Positions 56,075-64,000 of a stretch of 64,000 bases of DNA are shown one piece after another. The notes beneath the pieces are model-generated. The model was not told the origin of the DNA. It worked only from the letters and a program-made list of their open reading frames with translations, and searched no databases. Each line of letters begins with the position of its first letter. Positions within the stretch are counted from its first letter, which is position 1. The DNA comes from Brachypterus glaber (Eukaryota; Arthropoda; Insecta; Coleoptera; Kateretidae), in NCBI GenBank assembly GCA_958510825.1, contig OY294044.1, positions 99,114,893 through 99,178,892 on the forward strand, written 5' to 3'. The translations under genes and the position numbers were made by a program.

Positions 56075-56513
56075 TGCAAATTTTAACTTTTTGTTTCCGA
56101 CCCCTGATTTTTTTTACATAAATTGATTTAACACACCATAAGAAGCAATTTAGGCAAATATAAAAAAATCGACCGGATCGATGGTTTTTTTTACGTTTTT
56201 TTTTTAATTTTTGTACTTGTATTGTAAATATCGGTCTGTCTGTTTTCTATTTAAACCTTGTAACTTTTAAACTAAATGTCCAATTTAATGTAGTGACTAT
56301 AATTAATAATTTTACTACTATATATAAAATATATATTTCTTTTTACTGCTCTACAGGCACGTCCTATGAACATAGTACAATAAATTAGAGAAAACGTTAA
56401 AAGAACGATTGATCCGGTTGTGTTTTTTTATATTTGCTTAAATTGCTTATTATGGCGTGTTTAATCAATTTATAAAAAAATCAGGGGTCGGAAAGAAAAA
56501 ATTAAAATTTGCA
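56075..56513. mobile_element. Foldback, about 440 bp
   Basis: The arms of about 110 bp pair: TGCAAATTTTAACTTTTTG.., TTTCCGACCCCTGATTTTTT, CATAAGAAGCAATTTAGGC.., CGACCGGATCGAT against complements at 56411-56513. The spacer of about 220 bp is unique. Confidence 0.75.
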
Positions 56514-57322
56514 AAAAAAACACCGTGTGGATGCATCTATGCTCAGAAAAAAAAACTATGTGTACGTTTTCGTAATATTTTAATTCTTATATTACTATAT
56601 TATATATAATTTATTTTAAATTTGAACCAACAGAAATTAGTGTAAAACCAAATTCCCGTTTTATCTTTATTTATTTTTTTATTTATTTAGTTTTACAAAT
56701 TGCCTAAATAAGAAAAGACCCCTAAGTGATTTTCCACCTAACCATAAATGGTTGTTTTGTGTTTCACGCAGAAGGCTTTTCAACCATACAGTGTTACCTA
56801 AAAATATGTACAAAAAATATATTAATATAAGGTATGGTAAATATTTATAAAAAATACTTATTAGGAGCATAGGACAAGAGAAACTATATGTAAAAGAAAA
56901 ATTTCTTTAGGTATGATTTTTATGATTTTTTTTAACATTATTTTAATAATTAATATTTTCAATTTGATTTTAGATTGCTTGAAAAGTTATTATCATCAGG
57001 GACAAAGGACAATAGAAAGCAAGAGCATCATATATTTTATGGATGTAAATAAATATAAGTACCTTAATTTTAGTAAAAATATTAATATGGTAAGTATAGT
57101 TAAATTAAAAGTATTGTAAGAATATACTAAATATATTTTAGGATATTAAAAAATACCCAATAAATTCAAATAAAATAGATTTAGATTTAATATTTATTGA
57201 TGCCGGCATGCTAGAGTGTATTCTTAATATTAAAAAACATACTAGAAAACAGTTCTAAATTTAATTGCATTGTGTTATGCAATAATATGTTAACCCACAT
57301 TGTAAGATGAGAGGAAGTCGTT
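56514..57322. other. AT-rich DNA, possibly decayed LINE 5' sequence
   Basis: Open frames near 56913-57240 (..DLDLIFIDAGMLECILNIKK..) precede the RT fragment in the same orientation and might be its decayed upstream coding, but no RT motif is recognisable. Confidence 0.3.
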
Positions 57323-57674
57323 GAACTTTTTGACCAGTTATCAAAAGAGTTAAAAAAAGTAAAATATCTAGGAACAATTGTTGATCAATATTTAAAGTGG
57401 AATCACCATACTGAATGCATTAGTAATAAAATGAGAAAATTAATTCGAAAATTTTATTTATTAAAAGACATTTTAAATCGTAAAAATCTGTTGATCGTGT
57501 ATAACTCATTAGTTGAATCATTAATTAATTACTGCATTTTAGCTTGGGGTGGCATCTATCAAAGCTCTTCAGAAAATTTAAGTGTTTTCCCAAAAAACTT
57601 TATTCTGGCAAGGTGTTAAATTATATAATATACTACCTGCTAATATAAAAAATACTAAAAATTTAAAAGACTGA
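57323..57674 (+). pseudogene. Jockey/CR1-like LINE RT remnant
   Basis: The frame from 57323 reads ELFDQLSKELKKVKYLGTIV.., KWNHHTECISNKMRKLIRKF.., NRKNLLIVYNSLVESLINYC ILAWGG.., the thumb region of Jockey/CR1-type reverse transcriptases (KYLG..D..L.W..H, Y.SL..S...Y....WG). It stops at 57619. A frame-shifted continuation at 57612-57674 (GVKLYNILPANIKNTKNLKD) is the usual C-terminal GIKLYN.LP motif. A (TAAA)-rich run follows at about 57730. It lacks the palm domain. Confidence 0.75.
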
Positions 57675-58222
57675 AGTAAGGGTTAATGAAACTAAAATTT
57701 TTAAAAATTTTCATAATTAGTTACTTTTATTAAATAAATAAATAAAATTAACCTCTCTATAAATAATTCCGATTTGCTACACTATTTTATGTATCTTTTC
57801 TTTCGTTTTTTTTTGTTTCTGCTCCACAAACAAATAAATAAAACTAAAACAATAAAATTTGGTGGTTTGTTACAAATAACTGCCGTTCAACACAATCACT
57901 TGTGCTTAGGAATATGCATGCAATAAATAAAAATAAATGAATGTAAATATGCTTTCCATCAAATTTATATTACATTAATCAAACATTGTGGATATTTATA
58001 AATATTGTAAACATTTACCATAATAAATAAATTGAATTGAACTAAAACACTTAAAATTTGCTTTACTTGTTTATGTATCAACATGAACAAAATTTGTAAA
58101 CCTTAATTCAATTCTTTTAAAAGATATTGAGTAAAATGTTCAGCAATATACTGTTTTCACAATGCGGGTAAAAATGTTATTGCAAAATACAGTGTATTTT
58201 TTTCTGTTTAAAGGGTAATTTC
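57675..58222. other. AT-rich non-coding stretch
   Basis: Nothing recognised beyond the LINE tail. Confidence 0.4.
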
Positions 58223-58328
58223 CTATATCGCATCATGTTCCCATTTGGGAACATATGTGCCATCTATGAAGCAGTAGTACTACTGCTATTACTTCATAGA
58301 TGTCCCAAATGGTAACAATATGCGATAG
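58223..58328. repeat. 106-bp hairpin
   Basis: CTATATCGCATCATGTTCCC.., GCCATCTATGAAGCAGTAG pairs with CTACTGCTATTACTTCATAG.., TTACCATATTGCGATAG-like text. The loop is almost absent (TACT). Confidence 0.75.
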
Positions 58329-58810
58329 GGGGTCAAAAAAAATAGTTTTTGCACGACCAAGACTAAAACCTAATTTTACGCTTTCATTTTCGGGAATAAA
58401 ATTGCCGTTTTTCTCCCTAGGGAATAAAAATCACGGCAACCTTGATAATATTAAAATATTATACTTACTATGTGCTTTGTTGGTTCAAAAATTAGGTTTG
58501 GTGGTGTCTTGTAATAAATTAGCGATTCAACCCAATTTATTTGATTTTAACAAAGAAAACCTTTAAAAATAACATTGTTATAATAATTTATACATAACTT
58601 AAAATTTATCATCTTCGTACATTTTTTTGACGTTTGTGTCAACCATATTAAAAAACAGTTGAAATCGCGATAGCCATGAAACTGACTTTTCGCAATTAAC
58701 AGGCATCTTGATTAAATTACGAAAATAAAACAACCGATTTTAGACGCGTGGTTTGGACTTTTAATTTTATCTACCTACCTAAATTATGTTTGGTCCTGCA
58801 AAAAATAGAG
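58329..58810. other. AT-rich non-coding stretch
   Basis: The open frame at 58300-58566 starts inside the hairpin and shows no motif. Confidence 0.35.
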
Positions 58811-58937
58811 TATATACCTCAGGACTAAACGTGGCTGTTTTAGTCCCTTACATTTCTGTTTCCCTCGCTCGCTACGCTCGCTCAGGAAACACTAATGCAG
58901 TAGGACTAAAACAGCCAGTTTAGTCCCTTGGTATATA
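58811..58937. repeat. 127-bp hairpin with GC-rich tip
   Basis: TATATACCTCAGGACTAAAC.., GGCTGTTTTAGTCCCTTA pairs with TAGGACTAAAACAGCC.., GTTTAGTCCCTTGGTATATA. The tip is TCCCTCGCTCGCTACGCTCG, partly self-complementary. The layout resembles the hairpins at 3489 and 32567. Confidence 0.75.
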
Positions 58938-60199
58938 AATAACTATTATTCTATTTGAAGCAGTAAAAATAAAGCATGTATAATAGTTTTGGCAAATACT
59001 CATAAACATTTATTAAAAAAGTAAACATAATACAATATTTTTCTAGTAAACTATAGATACGTTTCTAATTCATTTATTTTAAAATGGTCCACATATGACA
59101 TCAATGCAAGAAGGAAAATCTAATAAAAGCTTGCTGAAAATAAACAAAATAGAGAAAAACAAGATAATAAAAATAAATCGCAAGACTATCTACTAGATCT
59201 TCCTTTTACGAATTATCTCATTAAAAACTTGAAATATGCGTTAAATTCCCAATACTAACAAATAAATTTACTCTTTCTTAAAACTTTTGATAAAATTCAT
59301 GACATTTTTTATTACTTTTTTTTACAAACAAGAATTCTCGTTGTTTTTATATAAAAATAGTTAACTTCTGCAAAAAAAATCTGTCTATCTGCAAAATTTG
59401 TTATCACTATAACTCGAGAACACTTTAAGATAATGACCAATTTGGAACATAGGTTTCTCATAAAAAGTTCCCCGCTGAAATTTTTCTTTGTAAGAAAGTA
59501 GAATGAGTGTATTAAAATTGGTAAAAATTGTTTTTTAAAACTTTTGTTTGAAAAAAGAACTTATTTTTGAAAAAAAAATAAAAAATAAATAAAATTAGGT
59601 ATTTAAAAAAAATAGCAAAAAAAACTTTATTATTTATTTACATGTACTTATAAGGGAATTATTGTTTTGTTATATTTATTTACAAGCATATGGGAAATTA
59701 TTGTTGTTTTAGCACCAGTATTTTTTATTATGTTATTAAATAATAAATTATTAATAATAAACTTTATTAGGAGGTTGACATGTAATTTTGTTTTTACATA
59801 AATCCACTTGGATTTCTAATTTAGACATCCAACTTATTTTATTATATCTATGCACATTAGTATAATATTTTTTTAATTAACAGTTATTTAAACTTGCATA
59901 CCTTCAAGTTTAAAGTATATTGCGAAAAGTTTCAAATTTTTAACAGTCCCAATTAAATTTATTGAAATGCCACCGCTTAAGTGTTTTTAAACACTTAGGT
60001 TAAAATAACTAGGGTATTTTATAAAAAGCCAACTTTTTAAAAAGTCCTGAAAAATACAAAAATATGTGTCATTCAGCTCAAAAAAAAAAAAAAAATTAGC
60101 GACACACTTCATTTGAAAATAGAAAAAAATATATTTTTTTATAAGACACGATTTTTTGTTAATTAAATGTCTATACATAATATACTGTTATGCAAAATG
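58938..60199. other. AT-rich non-coding stretch
   Basis: No gene or clear repeat was recognised. Confidence 0.4.
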
Positions 60200-60360
60200 C
60201 ATAAATTTAAATTGTGCCATATTTCAGCTTAAAACGAAATTTGGTATACACCTACTCCATTTAAAAATCAAATATTATTTTTTCCCCAATTTTCAAAGTT
60301 TTTAGACAAACTTCGTTTTTAAAGCTGAAATTTGGCACAGATTTTACTTTGTGTATTTTA
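60200..60360. repeat. Imperfect inverted repeat
   Basis: ATTGTGCCATATTTCAGCTT.., AAAACGAAATTT pairs with AACTTCGTTTTTAAAGCTGA.., AATTTGGCACAG. Confidence 0.6.
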
Positions 60361-60512
60361 TACAGTTTGTTTCATCTAAATAGCTTGATTCTTTAGGGAG
60401 TTATCAAGTTGTCAAAAGATAGATTCATTTATTAACCATTTTTGTTAAACTCTAACACAAAAACTATAAGACTTAGAGCTTTGTGCCCATGGAGTCAGTT
60501 GAAAACTATACA

Positions 60513-61244
60513 ACAGGGTTATTCAGAAATAAGTTCGAGAAATTTAAGAGATGTTTCTACTTTAAAAAATATGAAAAAAAGTTCCTATATAGGTTGGTCC
60601 GGAAATGAGCCCTAAGGGAGCTGCGGCCCTTCGAAGATGGACATATTGAATGGGGAACAAAAAAGCACCAATAAAATTTTAATGCATCTGGGCGATTCTT
60701 CACTTAAAACTAAGCAAAAAAGTATTCTTTACCAAAACACCTAAATTTAATATTAGTTATAGCCTTTTAAAAAGTAACATTTTTGGCACAAAATGTTACT
60801 TTCTCTTAATTACATTTTTTTTTTTTTGAAAACGGTTGCTCCTACAGTGTTACACTATATGACATTTTTAATGTATTTTTACTAAAAGAGTCTATATTTA
60901 TTACAAAAAATCAAAAAAAAAAGACACATAAAAAAGTTTGGGGCAAAAATGTATTAAGCCTTACATATTTTGTCCGTCTAGGCACTCCTCTGGATAAACT
61001 CAAAAAAATAAATTAACATAAACTTATTGCCCTTATTAATACTAGTATACATGCAAAAGCTCGTCGCTCTAGCTTAAAGGGTTTAAGAGTTATTCATGAA
61101 AAACTTTGTTTTTATTACTATTTTAAAGAGCCGTAGCTCCCTTAGGTCTCATTTCTGGACCAACCTTTATAGGAACTTTTTTTCATATTTTTTTACGTAG
61201 AATCACCTCTTAAATTTCTTGAACTTATTTCTGAATAGCCCTGT
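60513..61244. mobile_element. TIR element (ACAGGGTTATTCAGAAATAA)
   Basis: ACAGGGTTATTCAGAAATAA.. with TTCGAGAAATTTAAGAG at the left and CTCTTAAATTTCTTGAAC.., TTATTTCTGAATAGCCCTGT at the right. The inner arms TTCCTATATAGGTTGGTCCG / GGACCAACCTTTATAGGAA continue the match. No transposase frame. Same family as 8372-9050. Confidence 0.8.
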
Positions 61245-61918
61245 ATATACATATTTAAATTTCAACAAGTTTAACGGGGGTCATTTTCCATAAGAAACGT
61301 ACGTGGTCCTTCGTCAAAAAATCTTGTTTGTATTATTCACTTGAGATAGCTATCTATCTATCCTAGGATTATCTTTTTTATTAATTCGTGTTTTATTAAA
61401 TACCCCAGGGTAACTAGGTAGTGTTTATGCTCTATAAACAAAAGCTATAAAGCTACTTTATATATTTTACAACTTTAAAAGTTGAGACATCAAAAATGAA
61501 AAAGAAGCGACAGATCGTAAAATAAATGCACTTTCAAGTTATATTTTCAAACTGGTTTTTATTTTTTTTTAACAGTTATTTTAATTAGCTTTTAGCGATA
61601 AAGCGATAACTAATTAGTTACCAATAATAGCGTTCAGGCGCATTTATATTTACAGACTAAAAAAATCATCAACAATTTTGCGCTTTACGCCATGGCGTTG
61701 TTGGCGTATAGGAAAATCCGACTCTGTGTCCATCTAAAAACTATTTTAAATTCGATTGTACCTTTTTGTATAGATAATACACCTGTGCGAAAAGTTTAAT
61801 TTTTTAGCCTAGGACGCAAAAGTAAAATAGTTGACGTTGGACTTTTTTGTTTGATTGATAGTGAAACTGTTGACATTTGAATTCTAATAATATTACATTC
61901 AAAGAACCTGGCACACAT
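61245..61918. other. AT-rich non-coding stretch
   Basis: Nothing recognised. Confidence 0.4.
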
Positions 61919-62412
61919 ATAGGGCCGTTCCTGGGCCTCAGTCAAACTGCCTCAAATTTTGATATTTTGTAATTTTGGGGGTAAACATTAAATTAGGAAA
62001 ATTTCAGCCAAATTAAATGACCAGTTTCGGAGAAAAACGCTTTTAAAAATCTAATTTTATGACAGATTTTTTGACGTATATTAAGGTTATTTTTTACTTA
62101 CGTAAATATTAACTTAATTAGCCGTTTTAAGTTTATTATACTCTATTAATTAAAGAACAGGCAAGATAAATATTACATAAAAGGCTTTATTATTATTTAC
62201 TTACATGAGGTTCTATAAAAATTTTAAAACTTTGTGAAACTTCCACATGTTGGCATTTTCCACGTGTTTGCTATATTTTCTGTTAGATTTTTGCTTGATT
62301 ATGTTGAAACATGGTTTGGTATATCGACAAATATTTTATAATTATATATTTTAGATTTTCTTGAAAATATCAAAATTTGTGGCAGTTTGACTGAGGCCCA
62401 AGAACCCCCCTA
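61919..62412. mobile_element. TIR element (GGGCCTCAGTCAAACTGCC)
   Basis: ATAGGGCCGTTCCTGGGCC.., TCAGTCAAACTGCC at the left against GGCAGTTTGACTGAGGCCC.., AAGAACCCCCCTAT at the right, in TA context. The interior of about 400 bp is AT-rich and non-coding. Confidence 0.75.
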
Positions 62413-62816
62413 TATTAAAAATATATTAATTGAAAAATTTGTTACATTTTTGAAAATGTAGAAAAATATATTTGTTATAATTTACTATTTTACTATTCCT
62501 TTAAACTACTTTTGTTTTGATTAACAAAGTCGTCTAAACCGAAGTGACTGATCGATTTCGTTCCTTTTAGCACTCTTCAGAGCCACATATCAGTATAAGG
62601 ACAAAAGTCCAAATCTTTTCCATATGCTATATGGAGTAGAAAAATAATTGTAAGGAACAGCAATAACAGTTAGCGACATCTGCTGCTAAAAGCAGAGATT
62701 GGATAATAAAAAATAGTGTATGATAAACGGACGAAAACTTTTTTAGGGCGATTACGGTTCCCAACCTTGCTCTCCAAGCTCGGATTGCCCGAAAAACAGT
62801 ATTTTTCGTCCTTGTA
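62413..62816. other. Unassigned stretch
   Basis: Nothing recognised; the minus-strand frame at 62627-62827 has no motif. Confidence 0.4.
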
Positions 62817-63820
62817 CACTGCCGCACATTAAATTCCGGACACCTAAAAAATTGTCATTTTTTAAATTCAAATATTTCGAAAACTAATTAATGGATTTGA
62901 CTATTTTTTTTTTAGTTTTAAAGCTTAAACATTCTCTACTTTTGATTGTTTTAAGAATGATTTTTTTTCGTGTTAACAGCAACAAATAATGTACAACTAT
63001 GTTTTTACCCCATCTTCTAGGACTTGCATGGTACGCCACTGCAACTGTTTATCAAATTATTATTAAAGTCTTTCTTATTGCCGCAGTTTTAATGAATATT
63101 TTCTTTTTTATTTTTTTACATTTTTACTTCTGGTTTAGGAGATATAAGGATTTTCCTGAAAGTTGTAATTTTTTGAGTTAACTTAAAAAGTACTACATGA
63201 ATTTGATTGATGCTGTGCTTTAAATTTGAAGCTTGACCGAGTTACGTTTTTCTTCTAATCAAGTTTATCAAAAACATAAATTGGGTTTCAAAAACTTAAG
63301 TAGAAGAAAAAATAGGGTCTCCGTCAAACGGCAATAAAAAGTTACCCCGGGATGAAGAAACTGTAGAAGAAGAAGTAAAAGACATGAGCGTAGAAGAAGA
63401 AGTAAAAGACATGAGCTTCAAATAAAAAACTCTGCTGATTTAGTACTTTTTGAGTTGACTGAAAAAATGACAACTTTCAGGAAAATCCTGATATCTCCTA
63501 AACCAGAAGGAAAAAAGTAAAAAAATAAAAAAATATATTCATTAAAACTGCGGCAATAAGAAAGATTTTAATAATTTGATAAACAGTTGCAGTGGCGTAC
63601 CATGCAAGTCCTAGAAGATGTGGTAAAAAACATAGTTGTACATTATTTGTTGCTGTTAATACGAAAAAAAAATAATCATTCTTAAAACAAACAAAAGTAC
63701 AGAATGCTTTAAGCTTTAAAACTAAAAAAGAATTAGTCAAATCCATTAATTAGTTTTCGAAATATTTGAATTTAAAAAATGACAATTTTTTAGGTGTCCG
63801 GAATTTAATGTGCGGCAGTG
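62817..63820. mobile_element. 1.0-kb palindrome with Tc1/mariner-like ends
   Basis: The ends are CACTGCCGCACATTAAATTC and GAATTTAATGTGCGGCAGTG, bounded by TA on both sides (62815-62816 and 63821-63822). Arms of about 370 bp pair almost throughout (CATCTTCTAGGACTTGCATG, CACTGCAACTGTTTATCAAA). The two mirrored open frames at 62999-63181 and 63498-63746 encode the same hydrophobic peptide from opposite strands and are arm artefacts. TA duplication and the CACTGCCG start suggest a Tc1/mariner-mobilised element. Confidence 0.85.
63363..63416 (+). repeat. 27-bp exact tandem duplication in the palindrome centre
   Basis: GTAGAAGAAGAAGTAAAAGA followed by CATGAGC occurs twice back to back. In one open frame (about 63318-63427) it reads VEEEVKDMS twice and ends SFK-stop. 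No start codon or context supports a gene. Confidence 0.7.
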
Positions 63821-64000
63821 TATTATAAACTACTATCTTTACCTTTAAATTATCAATAATATAGTCAGGAAAAAACAGTAACTAACTATACTATTTTTAC
63901 GTTTAAAGAAAAAACAGCATGTTTTACTAACAAACTGGGACCTCATGAATATAAAGAATGTATCTTTTAAATTTATCTTAAGAGAGATTCTATTTGTTTA

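Noticed and set aside
62999..63746. Paired hydrophobic ORFs on opposite strands, as a possible membrane protein or bidirectional gene pair
   Set aside because: They are the same sequence read from the two arms of a 1-kb palindrome.

Overview
This window is AT-rich eukaryotic nuclear DNA, most likely from an insect. The evidence is a tyrosine recombinase gene with a 50-bp GT-AG intron, 5'-truncated R1-like and Jockey/CR1-like non-LTR retrotransposon fragments, a tRNA-derived SINE, and a very high density of short palindromic DNA transposons. There are no operons, Shine-Dalgarno sites or CRISPR arrays. No host housekeeping gene, rRNA gene or true tRNA gene could be recognised. The species cannot be fixed; a beetle or a bug is a guess. 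A 200-base run of N at 44793-44992 shows that this is an assembled scaffold.

Layout. At 3476-6191 lies the only well-preserved gene: a Crypton-type tyrosine recombinase (two exons, predicted 399 aa, full R/HxxR/H-W/Y catalytic set). It is framed by long imperfect hairpins and by an inverted terminal motif (ATTTTATCCAATA). A roughly 310-bp non-coding derivative with the same end architecture follows in direct orientation. From 6 to 24 kb the DNA is almost entirely nested inverted-repeat (foldback, MITE-like) elements. These include two near-identical tandem 0.3-kb palindromes (13731-14340), a foldback whose arms are built from a 19-bp minisatellite (18031-18585), a family with TIR ACAGTGCGGTCCAAAAGTCA, and a family with TIR CACAGGYC. 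From 24 to 34 kb there is a composite repeat split by a MITE and by a minus-strand SINE, plus more foldbacks. From 34 to 41 kb there is a 1.2-kb TIR element, arrays of a unit containing GGGGTTTTTGAGGTTGCTGA, a LINE 3' fragment inserted in one such array, 10-bp-period repeats, and three weak candidate exons. From 41 to 49 kb there are large palindromes, a decayed IS630/mariner-like transposase, two R1-like fragments facing each other across the N gap, and a 226-bp inverted repeat that looks identical by eye. From 49 to 64 kb there are LINE remnants, many hairpins, and a 1.0-kb palindrome (62817-63820).

How it fits together. The window is a transposon graveyard with successive insertions, for example hAT-like DNA in a TIR element, a LINE in a tandem array, and a foldback inside a foldback. 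The recombinase and its hairpin-bearing ends are the best candidate for an under-described mobile system. All identifications rest on reading sequence motifs by eye; no database search was possible.
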